From Algoriphagus sp. CAU 1675 (lineage in GTDB: Bacteria > Bacteroidota > Bacteroidia > Cytophagales > Cyclobacteriaceae): a stretch of DNA of 64,000 bases. The position numbers were made by a program, and so were the translations under genes. The stretch is taken from positions 660,564-724,563 of the forward strand of contig NZ_JARHUI010000002.1 of assembly GCF_029222925.1 (NCBI RefSeq). Reading direction: 5' to 3'. The notes beneath the pieces were generated by a model. The model was not told the DNA's origin. It searched no databases and saw nothing but the letters and a program-made list of their open reading frames with translations. Each line of letters starts with the position of its first letter. The stretch's first letter is position 1. This document shows positions 27,499 to 36,008 of this stretch, in pieces.

Positions 27499-28368
27499 AT
27501 GAGAAAGAAAAAAAATCAAGCAGAATTTGTACAATGGTTTGGCCCCTTATTGGACGCTTTGCGAGAATTGGGCTATTCAGGAAAGCCAAAAGAAGTTTCT
27601 GAAAAAATTGCGCAAAACCTTAATCTTGAGGAAGACTTTTTAGATGAAACCTTAAAATCGGGAGGTAATAGGTTTCACAATCAAGTCGCATGGGCACGAC
27701 AATATTTAATTTGGGAAGGATTATTGGATTCTTCGGAACGTGGGACCTGGAAACTAACTGAAAAAGGAAAAAAGACACACCTTTCTCCTGAAGATTCCCG
27801 TGAGATTTTTCTTAAATGGGTTGAAATCAACCAGAAAATTAGAAAAGATAAATCCAAGAAAGAGATTATTGAAGATCAGGAAGAAGAAACCCCCGAGTCT
27901 GCTGAAGTAAGCGCGGAAAACAATCTTTTATCCGTATTGAAATCACTTTCTCCTAGTGGGTTTGAAAATGTTTGTAAGGAGCTTTTGAGGGAGCATGGAT
28001 TTGAAAATGTGGAGGTAACGGGTAAATCTCATGATGGCGGAATTGATGGATTCGGAATCCTTGAATTAAACCCTTTTGTAAGCTTCAAGGTGATATTTCA
28101 ATGTAAACGCTACGAAGGAGCTGTTTCAAGAGCCCAAGTTGGAGATTTCCGAAATGCAATGATAGGAAGGGCCGAAAAAGGAATAATCTTAACTACGGGC
28201 ACCTTTTCTCGTGAAGCTGAAAAAGAAGCTTCTCGAGATGGAGCGCCACCAATTGAACTGGTGGATGGAGTAAAACTTGTCCAAATGTTCGAAAAGGTGA
28301 AATTGGGACTAAAACCCAAAACCGTTTATGATGTGGATTTGAATTATTTTGAAAAATTTAAGGAATGA
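27499..28368 (+). CDS. Solitary Mrr-family restriction endonuclease (type IV-like)
   Basis: The 289-residue protein has an N-terminal winged-helix Mrr domain (FVQWFGPLLDALRELG to about residue 105), an acidic and lysine-rich linker about 106-142, and a C-terminal PD-(D/E)XK nuclease domain with Asp183 in GGIDG and the catalytic pair Gln201 and Lys203 in QCK, and the preceding FENVCKELL helix. The active site is intact. Mrr enzymes cut methylated DNA. No methyltransferase or other defence gene is beside it. The surroundings (comM before, phosphofructokinase after) are housekeeping and it sits in an AT-rich setting, so acquisition by transfer is possible. Confidence 0.92.
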   Translation: MRKKKNQAEFVQWFGPLLDALRELGYSGKPKEVSEKIAQNLNLEEDFLDETLKSGGNRFHNQVAWARQYLIWEGLLDSSERGTWKLTEKGKKTHLSPEDSREIFLKWVEINQKIRKDKSKKEIIEDQEEETPESAEVSAENNLLSVLKSLSPSGFENVCKELLREHGFENVEVTGKSHDGGIDGFGILELNPFVSFKVIFQCKRYEGAVSRAQVGDFRNAMIGRAEKGIILTTGTFSREAEKEASRDGAPPIELVDGVKLVQMFEKVKLGLKPKTVYDVDLNYFEKFKE

Positions 28369-28505
28369 GATTTCCTAAATTGGCAAATAGAGAAGACTAT
28401 GGAATGAGGTAAAATTGAAAAATCAGAAATAACCTCAAACCTAATCCAATTAACACTTCCCATCAAAGGAATCAATTGCTGGATTGGGGACAATAAACCC
28501 CATCC

Positions 28506-29597
28506 TCAATCCCCAAAACTAATCCCCAAACCTTTGGCAGCTTTAACCAAGGTACTGTTGGGATCCACGTAATTGTAGGAGCTGATGGCTTCAGAGATCG
28601 GGACAGAGGAAAAGTCATTGTTTCTCAACACCACCATTTGTCCGAATTTACCCTCCAGAACCAACTCGAAAGCTTTCACTCCAAATACAGATGCAATCAC
28701 CCGGTCAAAGGCAATGGGTGAACCCCCACGCTGAGTATGTCCTAGGATAGTTTCCCGGATTTCGGCTTCCAGTCCCGCTTCCTTCAATTGGTTGCTCAAA
28801 GTAAAAGCAACTCCACCCAATCGTACAGGCATCCGCCCAAATTCTCCTTGGGTGGATGTCACCGCTCCTTCCTGAATATGAGCTCCCTCGGCGATCACTA
28901 CATTGGCAAAACCCCGGCCATTGTCATAGCGAGCCCTGATCCGTTCTACCACCTTATTGATGTCATAGGGGATTTCTGGAATCAGGCAGACTTCCGCGCC
29001 CCCGGCGATGGCAGTGTACAAGGCAATCCAACCTGCATTCCTTCCCATCACTTCCATGATCATCACCCGATGATGGCTATTGGCAGTAGTCACCAATCGA
29101 TCAAAAGAGTCCGTTGCTGTCTGAACCGCCGTCTGAAAACCAAAGGTAAAGTCCGTTGAAGAAAGATCATTATCAATAGTTTTGGGGACACCCACCACAG
29201 GCATGCCTTCTTCAAACATGGCCTGGGAGATTTCCTGGGAACCATCTCCTCCTATGTTTATCACGGCATCAAATCCCTCGGATTTAATCTTTCTGACCAA
29301 ATCAGGAATATGGTTGACAGTTTTCACCGAACCATCGGCCTGCTTTTCGGGAAATCGCAAAGGGTTTCCTTTGTTGGTAGTTCCCAAAATCGTACCTCCC
29401 ATCACATGTATCCCTGCAGTATTTTTATCGGTGAGGCGGATCAGCCTTGATGGTTTTTCCATAAGGCCGTTAAATGCCTCAAAACTTCCCCAGACTTCCC
29501 AATCCTTTTCCTGGGCAGCCCGTTTGGCAATTCCTCTAATCACGGCATTCAATCCCGGACAATCACCTCCTCCGGTTGAAATGAGCAATTTTTTCAT
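28506..29597 (-). CDS. pfkA: 6-phosphofructokinase, probably ATP-dependent group III type
   Basis: The 363-residue cytoplasmic glycolytic enzyme has GGGDCPGLNA at 9-18, GGDGS at 116-120 and PKTIDND at 138-144. By established rules, Gly after GGD (here Gly119) points to ATP use, Asp there to pyrophosphate. Lys139 instead of Gly in the following PxTIDND motif places it in the group with Lys at that position, which includes ATP-using actinobacterial enzymes. So ATP is predicted despite a pyrophosphate-type lysine. The second half contains VMGRNAGWIALYTAIAGGAE and the C-terminal HTQRGGSP. It is divergent from the metallo-hydrolase gene, separated by 192 bases. Confidence 0.93.
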   Translation of the reverse strand: MKKLLISTGGGDCPGLNAVIRGIAKRAAQEKDWEVWGSFEAFNGLMEKPSRLIRLTDKNTAGIHVMGGTILGTTNKGNPLRFPEKQADGSVKTVNHIPDLVRKIKSEGFDAVINIGGDGSQEISQAMFEEGMPVVGVPKTIDNDLSSTDFTFGFQTAVQTATDSFDRLVTTANSHHRVMIMEVMGRNAGWIALYTAIAGGAEVCLIPEIPYDINKVVERIRARYDNGRGFANVVIAEGAHIQEGAVTSTQGEFGRMPVRLGGVAFTLSNQLKEAGLEAEIRETILGHTQRGGSPIAFDRVIASVFGVKAFELVLEGKFGQMVVLRNNDFSSVPISEAISSYNYVDPNSTLVKAAKGLGISFGD

Positions 29598-29789
29598 TTG
29601 GTTTAACTTTTGGTTATTCTCAGTTAAAGCTAGGGTTTATTTTCTAATCAAAAATGCTTAGGAAAATTTGGGGAAGGATTCAAATCTTACCCTCGATTTC
29701 CTCTTTTTTTGAAAAAAATAAAATTCTAAGCTATTCCATTATTGAACAGCTCAGCCCAAAATTGGTTATATCAAAAACAAAACAACCTA

Positions 29790-30530
29790 ATGAAAAAACT
29801 ATTTCTCATTCTCTTCCTCATTACCCAAACTTCCTTGGCGCAGGATATGATCCCCACAAGCAATGGCTCGATCAAAATCTCCCCCATTCTTCATGGTACA
29901 CTGGTTTTGGATTATGGGGACTTGACCATCTATGTGGATCCTTATGGAGGAGCTGATTTATTCTCAGGGCAAAATTCTGCCGATTTGGTGCTGATCACTG
30001 ACATCCACGGGGATCATCACAATCAGGAAACCTTGGACGGGTTGGATTTGAGCAATGCAATTATCGTTGCTCCACAGGCTGTGGCAGAAAAATTACCGGA
30101 AGGAAAATACAAAAGTATTGAGGTTCTTGGAAACGGAGAATCCACCCAACTCCTAGACCTTCAAATCGAAGCAATCCCCATGTACAACCTTCCCGAAACA
30201 GCAGACAGCCGCCACCCAAAAGGTAGAGGAAATGGCTATGTTCTTACTCTGGGAGGGAAGCGATTCTATTTCTCTGGAGACACAGAGGACATCTCCGAAA
30301 TGCGAAACCTTTCCCAAATCGATGTAGCCTTTGTATGCATGAATCTTCCTTACACCATGGACGTGGATCAGGCCGCGAGTGCGGTTGCTGATTTCAAACC
30401 CCAAATCGTCTATCCTTATCACTACCGTGGCACAGATGGTCTGGCTGATATCGGCAGATTTAAAGAATTGGTCAACTCATCAGCACCAAGTGTGGAGGTC
30501 AGACTCAGAAACTGGTATCCTGAAAATTGA
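29790..30530 (+). CDS. Secreted metallo-beta-lactamase-fold hydrolase (UlaG-like)
   Basis: The product has 246 residues from the ATG at 29790; a start 16 codons earlier would hide a clear signal peptide (MKKLFLILFLITQTSLAQD). The mature part has a metallo-beta-lactamase fold: DIHGDHHNQ for the first metal-binding histidines and acidic residue, GNGYVLTLGGKRFYFSGDTED for the bridging Asp, and YPYHYRGTDG for a further His. It resembles UlaG/UPF0173 hydrolases. Export suggests a periplasmic substrate, which is unknown. A terminator follows. Confidence 0.88.
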   Translation: MKKLFLILFLITQTSLAQDMIPTSNGSIKISPILHGTLVLDYGDLTIYVDPYGGADLFSGQNSADLVLITDIHGDHHNQETLDGLDLSNAIIVAPQAVAEKLPEGKYKSIEVLGNGESTQLLDLQIEAIPMYNLPETADSRHPKGRGNGYVLTLGGKRFYFSGDTEDISEMRNLSQIDVAFVCMNLPYTMDVDQAASAVADFKPQIVYPYHYRGTDGLADIGRFKELVNSSAPSVEVRLRNWYPEN

Positions 30531-30559
30531 TTCAGGTTTCTCATGAAGGAACGAATTTT

Positions 30560-30587
30560 AAAGCGGGGCAAATGCTCCGCTTTTTTT
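30560..30587 (+). terminator. Rho-independent terminator of the UlaG-like gene
   Basis: AAAGCGG (30560-30566) pairs with CCGCTTT (30577-30583) and is followed by a T-run, 29 bases past the stop. Confidence 0.8.
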
Positions 30588-30630
30588 GCTCTTAGGAATT
30601 GAATACCAATGTACCAGTGTTCAGAAAACC

Positions 30631-30854
30631 GGAGCCAATTTTGGTTAGGGCTACATGTGGTGGCTCTTTGAGGACATGAAAGACCCCAAATTCAAAAATG
30701 CCTATTTTAACAAGCCATAGCAATCTTCCCGGAAATTGAGACCGTGCTTGTCTGTAAGACCAAGGAAAAATACGGGAGATCCAACATCACGCAGGTCCGT
30801 ATGGATCTCCTGCTCAAAACTGTCGCCCTTAATTTACAAACCGGAGTACAGTAA
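30631..30854 (+). pseudogene. Probable decayed coding remnant, unidentified
   Basis: Between two clear genes is a stretch that reads like protein but is broken. From 30631 the frame gives GANFG, a stop, then GYMWWLFEDMKDPKFKNAYF and a stop at 30718. The other frame then continues from about 30714 as a 47-codon stretch ending TAA at 30854, with IFPEIETVLVCKTKEKYG. The two pieces are joined by one frameshift and one nonsense change. No intact gene of this kind exists in the window and I do not recognise the family. Loss of a short gene is inferred; random open sequence is the alternative. Confidence 0.3.
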
Positions 30855-30878
30855 GATTCTCTGCTTCAGGATAGCCCC

Positions 30879-31433
30879 TCAATAGACTTCCAAAATCTTA
30901 TACTTGGTGCCGTTAAACTCGAAGTGATCCCCGGCCTTTTTCTGTCTCATTTCCAAATAGATTGGGGCTTGAGTTGACAACCCGAAGATTTCCTGCCCAT
31001 TGACATTGACCTCCTCAATGGACACGGAGATGAAGAAAATTCTTTTATCAGTAACGACCACGGCACCCGGCTGGACAAAATCTTTTTTCTCATCGGGATC
31101 TATTCCTTCCAGGAGTTCCATTTCTCCTTTCAAAAAAGCCAGTCCTTCTTCGTATTCCTCCCTAACTTCATTTCGTGCAGGAGCGCTGGCATCTCCCTGA
31201 ACTTGGGAATCTTCTTTGACACTGATCTCTTTTTCCAAATTGTGAATTTCCTTTTCAAAATCCGCAATGGTCAGTTCTTGTTTGATTCTACAGGCATGCA
31301 GGATTGTCTCTTTACTCAATTTGGCTTCCATGACTTTTTGATTTTTTAGCTTAAGTAATATTAATCCAGCATCTTCAGAAATTTCATGATAAATGTCACT
31401 CAGGCGGGATTTTTTTGGAACTGGCATATTCAT
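30879..31433 (-). CDS. GreA/GreB-like C-terminal domain protein
   Basis: The 184-residue product has two parts. The first half is helical and charged (residues about 35-105), and the second half has PGAVVVTDKRIFFISVSIEEV with GLSTQAPIYLEMRQKKAGDHFEF, the pattern of the GreA/GreB C-terminal FKBP-like domain. Cleavage factors stimulate RNA polymerase to cut backtracked RNA, but residues of the catalytic coiled-coil tip were not identified, so it may be a regulator of another kind. The ATG at 31433 is the first; MPVPKK two codons on is an alternative. A small paralogue pair is transcribed divergently 137 bases away. Confidence 0.75.
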   Translation of the reverse strand: MNMPVPKKSRLSDIYHEISEDAGLILLKLKNQKVMEAKLSKETILHACRIKQELTIADFEKEIHNLEKEISVKEDSQVQGDASAPARNEVREEYEEGLAFLKGEMELLEGIDPDEKKDFVQPGAVVVTDKRIFFISVSIEEVNVNGQEIFGLSTQAPIYLEMRQKKAGDHFEFNGTKYKILEVY

Positions 31434-31570
31434 TTTTACGGGATATTTTTCTTAAAAGGCTGGTAGGATTTAATGATAAAAATCACTGTAGGACCTGTAA
31501 TAACCCAAGCTAAATACACTCTAAAACTTTTATTTTCAACACATTAAACAAGATAAAACAAATCCCAAGA

Positions 31571-31991
31571 ATGATGAATTCAACTTTATCCAAATTAGTT
31601 CTGATTTCACTCCTTTTCATTGGACTTTTGTCCCCGGCTTTCTCTCAGGAGATGAGCAAACAGGACTATTTGGAAAAAAGTCGGGAAAACAGAAAAACAG
31701 GCTTTATCCTATTGGGAGGGGGCGCTGTAATGGTAGTGAGTGGTATTGTCATTGTCATGAATAATGTACGTGGGGAACAACGACAGGACTGTCGATACGG
31801 TTGGGGGAATTATGGCACTTACAGGAGCAGGAGCAATGCTTACCAGTTTGGTTTTATTTCGGGCGGCAGAAAACAATAAGACAAAAGCTTCCCAACTGAG
31901 CGTCAGAAATCAGCCCTTGAATATTCCAAGATATACCGGAAAGATCCCCAAATCCTACCCGGCAATATCCCTGAGTATACCATTGAATTAG
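31571..31991 (+). pseudogene. Frameshifted copy of the small secreted protein family (paralogue of the next gene)
   Basis: The first frame starts at 31571 with a signal peptide ending FSQEMSKQDYLEKSR and runs to a stop at 31879. From about 31764 the next frame (shifted by one base) continues to the shared C-terminus (IPRYTGKIPKSYPAISLS...) ending at 31991. Compared with the intact neighbour at 32051, both halves align across a one-base shift in 31765-31800. It could be a recent mutation, a sequencing error or a programmed slip; a slippery motif was not recognised. Together the halves would give about 140 residues. Confidence 0.75.
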
Positions 31992-32050
31992 AAGGAAATA
32001 GAACAAAGAACTCAAAAATTATTTTCCATATCTCTTAAACTCAAATACCC

Positions 32051-32479
32051 ATGAAAACAAAGATGATAATGGCTGCCCTGATCACAGCCTTGATAATGGG
32101 AATTTCCCAAAAATCATTTGCCCAAGAGATGAGCAAGCAGGACTATCTGGAAAAAAGCAGGCAGCAAAAAACAGCCGGATGGATACTTCTAGGAGGCGGG
32201 GCTACCTTAGCTATAGTAGGTGGTGCACTTATGGTAGAAAATTTTTGCCTTTTTGGTTGTAGTGATACCGTCGATAACTCATTTAATGCCGGTACCGCAA
32301 TGGCTGTGATAGGCGGTACAGCCATGATTGCCAGTGTCCCTATGTTTATAAGCTCAAGGAATAATGCCGAAAAAGCTGGTTTATTAAGCATCAAATCTCA
32401 GCCTTTGAATATCCCAAGATATACCGGAAAGATCCCCAAATCCTATCCGGCGATATCTCTGAGCATTCCATTGAATTAA
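32051..32479 (+). CDS. Small secreted or membrane protein of unknown function, intact paralogue
   Basis: The 142-residue product has a signal peptide ending SFAQEMSKQDYLEK, two hydrophobic glycine-rich stretches (ILLGGGATLAIVGGALMV and the AMAVIGGTAMIAS region), and a tail (PRYTGKIPKSYPAISLS) that is identical in the frameshifted gene just upstream. The conserved lead segment QEMSKQDYLEKSR is also shared. This family recurs in Bacteroidota genomes but I know no function. Two hydrophobic stretches suggest a membrane protein. A terminator follows 1 base after the stop. Confidence 0.85.
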   Translation: MKTKMIMAALITALIMGISQKSFAQEMSKQDYLEKSRQQKTAGWILLGGGATLAIVGGALMVENFCLFGCSDTVDNSFNAGTAMAVIGGTAMIASVPMFISSRNNAEKAGLLSIKSQPLNIPRYTGKIPKSYPAISLSIPLN

Positions 32480-32517
32480 AAACAAAAGAGGGCCCGTAAT
32501 TAGACCCTCTTTTGTTT
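32480..32517 (+). terminator. Rho-independent terminator after the paralogue pair
   Basis: AAACAAAAGAGGG (32480-32492) pairs with CCCTCTTTTGTTT (32505-32517) with a 12-base loop, then T-rich sequence. Confidence 0.85.
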
Positions 32518-32598
32518 TTACCTTTAGTGCCAATTATCACAAAGGCATCTATTGGGACTTTTTTATTTTTAACTTCCGAAAAACTATAAAACCAAAAA

Positions 32599-33027
32599 AT
32601 GAAAAAACTGTCCCTCCTGCTTTTTTTATCAATAGCACTATTGTCCTGTAATTCCAAGTCTACGGAAAGTTCCACTCAGGGATCGGAATCCACCCCTACT
32701 CAAGGTAGTTTCATCCAGTCCGTAGATGCGACGACTTTCAAAAAATTGGTAGAATCCGGGAATGGGATCATTTTAGATGTACGTACTCCAGGCGAGGTTG
32801 CTCAAGGATATATTCCCAATGCCACAGTAATAGACATCTATCGCCAGGATTTTATGGAGAAAATCGCAGAACTTCCCAAGGACAAAGAAGTCTACGTTTA
32901 CTGCAGTGCCGGGGTACGGTCCATGCAAGCAGCGAAAATCCTTCAGAGAAACGGGTATGAAAAAGTATATAGTTTGGAAGACGGTCTGGGGACTTGGGTT
33001 CGAAGCGGTTATCCTCTGACTAAATAA
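32599..33027 (+). CDS. Rhodanese-domain lipoprotein
   Basis: The 142-residue protein has a signal peptide ending ALLSC (Cys17) and a single rhodanese domain: IILDVRTPGEVAQGYIPNATVIDI, and the active Cys102 in VYCSAGVRSMQA, with a C-terminal GLGTWVRSGYPLTK. Rhodanese proteins transfer sulphane sulphur to acceptors. A Ser/Thr-rich linker precedes the domain. It stands alone, and the outward-facing location suggests a role in sulphur or redox handling in the periplasm. The ATG follows an AT-rich leader. Confidence 0.92.
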   Translation: MKKLSLLLFLSIALLSCNSKSTESSTQGSESTPTQGSFIQSVDATTFKKLVESGNGIILDVRTPGEVAQGYIPNATVIDIYRQDFMEKIAELPKDKEVYVYCSAGVRSMQAAKILQRNGYEKVYSLEDGLGTWVRSGYPLTK

Positions 33028-33241
33028 TTTGAAGCAGAGAACTGACTTATACCCTCCCAACTTCAACTGTTGTTTGCCAAAAGGCTAGGATCAGTCCCAA
33101 CTATCGGATGTGTTTTTTTTCTAAAAATCCATATCTTCAATATTTTATAGTAGCTTGGAGATAAGCTTTACGCAGCCCCCCCTGTGAAAGGAAAAAACCA
33201 GTATCTCCCGATGAGGACCTCTAGAATTTTACGCCAATACC

Positions 33242-34120
33242 ATGGGCCAGAAAAAAAGAGAATTTGAGAATTTTGATTGGTATGACTTTGAAAATCCCAG
33301 TGAGGAAGAGTTGCTTGAACTCACACTTCCCTTCAAGATCGACATCAATCTTTTGGAGGACAGTTTACAACACGGTCACCTCCCCAAGCTGGAAAAAATC
33401 CCGGATTACACTTTCATCCTACTGAGAGCCTATTCAGCAGGCTATGAAGACGTAGCCACATCTGTCACGGAATTATCGAACAAAATCGCATTCTTTGTCA
33501 ATGACCGAAGGCTGATCACCATACATCGCACTCCTTTTTCCTTTCTGGATAAGTTCACCAATGAATACGATGACTCAGAAAGTCTGATGCTGGATATTTT
33601 CAACGAAATGTTGGAAACTTTTGAAGGACCTCTCAACTGGCAAAGTGAAAAAATCGATGATATAGAAAGACAAATCTTCCTAAAAGGCGGGGATAGAATC
33701 TCATTGGAAACCTTGTACTTCCAAAAATCCAAAGCCCGAATTTCCAGAAAACTACTTTTCTTGACTCAAGGGGTACTCAATCAAATCCATGTCAAAGAAA
33801 GTTTGGCATCTAATCTCCAGGATCTCCGAGAAACCATTGTCAGCCAAATCCTTCAATACGAGGAAATTACTGAAGATGCCAACACCTTGATGAATACTTA
33901 CATGTCCCAAACGGCTCAAAAGAGTAATGACGTCATGAAGTTGCTCACCATTTTTTCAGCGTTCTTCCTGCCTTTGACGTTTATTGCGGGACTTTATGGA
34001 ATGAATTTCAACCACATGCCAGAACTCAAATGGCAGTACGGTTATTTCTTTACCCTAGGAGCAATGGCATTCATCTCTGTGTTGATCTTTCTTTGGTTCA
34101 GAAGAAAAAAAATCATCTAA
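33242..34120 (+). CDS. corA: CorA-family divalent cation transporter
   Basis: The 292-residue inner membrane protein has a cytoplasmic N-terminal domain, two C-terminal helices and the GMN signature (YGMNFNHMPE), which forms the selectivity filter, followed by a short tail RRKKII. This size is typical for the family. It imports or exports Mg and perhaps Co or Ni. It is convergent with the trans-sulfuration gene after a 34-base gap. The exact cation is not determined by the sequence. Confidence 0.95.
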   Translation: MGQKKREFENFDWYDFENPSEEELLELTLPFKIDINLLEDSLQHGHLPKLEKIPDYTFILLRAYSAGYEDVATSVTELSNKIAFFVNDRRLITIHRTPFSFLDKFTNEYDDSESLMLDIFNEMLETFEGPLNWQSEKIDDIERQIFLKGGDRISLETLYFQKSKARISRKLLFLTQGVLNQIHVKESLASNLQDLRETIVSQILQYEEITEDANTLMNTYMSQTAQKSNDVMKLLTIFSAFFLPLTFIAGLYGMNFNHMPELKWQYGYFFTLGAMAFISVLIFLWFRRKKII

Positions 34121-34154
34121 GAATGCCCGAATATCCCAGGGCAATAGAATTGGA

Positions 34155-35264
34155 TTAAATCTGTGAAAATGCCTGCTCCAGGTCTTCCAGCAAATCATCT
34201 GTATGTTCCAGGCCAACGGAAACCCGGATCAGATTGGGTGGTGTAAGCGTATCCGGTCCCTCAACAGATGCGCGGCGTTCGATCAGACTTTCCACTCCTC
34301 CCAAGCTGGTAGCATTGGCAAATAAGTGAACCTTTTCTATCAGTAAATCTGCGGCTTCGGCTCCTCCTTTTACCTGAAAAGAAACCACTCCCCCAAAACC
34401 ACTCATCTGGCCTGCAGCGATTTCATGTCCGGGATGGTTCTTGAGCCCAGGATAGTGTACTTTTTCAACCTTTGGGTGATCCAAAAGGTATTCAGCCAGT
34501 ATCATAGCATGTTCTACATGCCCTTTCATCCTATAAGCCAGAGATCGTATACTTCTAGTCAGCCAATAGCAATCTGTTGGAGAAGGCACTGCACCACCTA
34601 CCCGTTGTACAGTCCTGATCTTCTCCCAAAAATGATCCTTGGTTTTGGTCACTAAGGCTCCTCCCAAAATATCGCTATGGCCCCCAAAATACTTGGTACT
34701 GCTGTGCATCACGATATCTGCCCCCAAAAGCAAAGGGTTTTGAAGCACCGGAGTTGCGAAGGTATTATCACACACCAGCAGAGCTCCAGTCTCCTTGGCA
34801 ATCTCTGAGACCTTACGAATATCAGTCACCTTCAGCAAAGGGTTGGAGGGCGTTTCTATCCAAATCAATTTGGTATTGGGTTGAATAGCAGCTTTAATGG
34901 CATCCAGATTACTCATATCCACGAAGGAAACCTCATGGATTCCTTTGAAAAGCATGGTCATGGAATTATGCAGACCATGGTACATATCGTCAGGGGCTAT
35001 GATATGAGCCCCTGGTTCCAAGGCCTGATATACCGCAGTTCCTGCTGCATTTCCTGAAGAAAAGGCTGCCGCATCTTCCCCTCTTTCCAGAACTGCGATC
35101 AATTCCTCCAAAGAGCTTCGGTTTGGATTCCCAGCCCGAGTATATAAAATCCCCTCTTCGTTACCATGTATAAAAGTCGTACTGAGTGTAATGGGCTGTA
35201 CAACTGGTTGGTTGCGATCTGTTATTTTATTGCCTTTATGAATGGCCAGCGTCTCGAATTTCAT
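34155..35264 (-). CDS. Trans-sulfuration PLP enzyme (cystathionine gamma-synthase or lyase type)
   Basis: The product has 369 residues from the ATG at 35264; a longer frame to 35393 would add an unlikely hydrophobic head that overlaps a terminator. The fold I PLP motif SSTKYFGGHSD carries the cofactor Lys191, with the QPITLSTTF and YTRAGNPNR signatures and GGAEAADLLIE later. It is in the cystathionine gamma-synthase/gamma-lyase/beta-lyase family of methionine and cysteine metabolism. Which reaction it catalyses cannot be decided here. It lies between CorA and DUF4293 and is transcribed alone. Confidence 0.92.
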   Translation of the reverse strand: MKFETLAIHKGNKITDRNQPVVQPITLSTTFIHGNEEGILYTRAGNPNRSSLEELIAVLERGEDAAAFSSGNAAGTAVYQALEPGAHIIAPDDMYHGLHNSMTMLFKGIHEVSFVDMSNLDAIKAAIQPNTKLIWIETPSNPLLKVTDIRKVSEIAKETGALLVCDNTFATPVLQNPLLLGADIVMHSSTKYFGGHSDILGGALVTKTKDHFWEKIRTVQRVGGAVPSPTDCYWLTRSIRSLAYRMKGHVEHAMILAEYLLDHPKVEKVHYPGLKNHPGHEIAAGQMSGFGGVVSFQVKGGAEAADLLIEKVHLFANATSLGGVESLIERRASVEGPDTLTPPNLIRVSVGLEHTDDLLEDLEQAFSQI

Positions 35265-35352
35265 AGTGGTATGGTTTCTTTGAGATGGAAGGTAAGAAAG
35301 GATTATAGAATTAGAAAGTGCTTTTATCACTTTGGAATAAGCCAAAACGCAA

Positions 35353-35384
35353 AAAAATAAGGCAGTCCCAAAAAGGGCTGCCTT
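35353..35384 (-). terminator. Rho-independent terminator after the DUF4293 gene
   Basis: On the minus strand the stem (35375-35384 with 35359-35369, one bulge) is followed by a T-run, 41 bases past the DUF4293 stop and upstream of the trans-sulfuration gene start. Confidence 0.8.
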
Positions 35385-35424
35385 GTCTTTCATTTCGAGT
35401 TTGAAAGATTGAAAAGTTCCAATC

Positions 35425-35907
35425 TTATCTGATTCTATCCACTGATCTTACCAGTGCCTCATCTTTTCGGATAAAGCGATTGGCCAGCATATTGAAGACC
35501 ATCCCGGCTAATACAGCCCAAAAACCAATTTTATAGGTGCCCCCGGAAACGGCATTAATATCGGAATTGATCCCATTCGTAGTAAGGAAAACAGCGGCGA
35601 CCAATACCACCATTACTAGGCTATTGATCATATTCAAAAACATCTGCCTTCCTCTGTTTTTGTATTGGAAAATGGAAATCAAAGCCAATAAACCAGCAAA
35701 GGAGGCCAGTGCCGCAAAATACCAATTGGAGGAAGTTTCGATTAGTTCTCCTGAAGCATTTGTATGGTCCAGCATAAAGGCTGTAAGACTCCAACTATCC
35801 CCAATTTCCGAACCGGGTCCAGCCTGCTCCCAAAGAGGTGTACCTATGGTCACACCCATGGCCACCACTACCATCAACATAAATATACTTTGTATGCGCT
35901 GAATCAT
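35425..35907 (-). CDS. DUF4293 membrane protein
   Basis: The 160-residue protein begins MIQRIQSIFMLMVVVAMGV and has four predicted membrane helices, ending NRFIRKDEALVRSVDRIR, a strongly conserved basic tail in the DUF4293 family of Bacteroidota. It is divergent from truA with 101 bases between the two starts. No function is known for the family. Confidence 0.9.
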   Translation of the reverse strand: MIQRIQSIFMLMVVVAMGVTIGTPLWEQAGPGSEIGDSWSLTAFMLDHTNASGELIETSSNWYFAALASFAGLLALISIFQYKNRGRQMFLNMINSLVMVVLVAAVFLTTNGINSDINAVSGGTYKIGFWAVLAGMVFNMLANRFIRKDEALVRSVDRIR

Positions 35908-35994
35908 TTTGAGTTATTTTTTTGGCAAAGAAAAGCTCTAATCCCCGCTTTCACAAGGAAAGAATCTTTCTGGGGAGGAATTGAGTTGGAATAG

Positions 35995-36002
35995 TATCTT
36001 TG
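35995..36002 (+). promoter_or_regulatory. TAnnTTTG -7-like element directly before truA
   Basis: TATCTTTG matches the Bacteroidota -7 consensus. It ends 6 bases before the ATG at 36009 and 15 before the ATG at 36018, so the mRNA leader must be very short or absent. No clear TTTG -33 box was found at the usual spacing. Confidence 0.55.
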
Positions 36003-36008
36003 TAACCT

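Noticed and set aside
33028..33241. Possible RNA gene or tRNA between the rhodanese and corA genes
   Set aside because: No cloverleaf or conserved tRNA boxes could be recognised.
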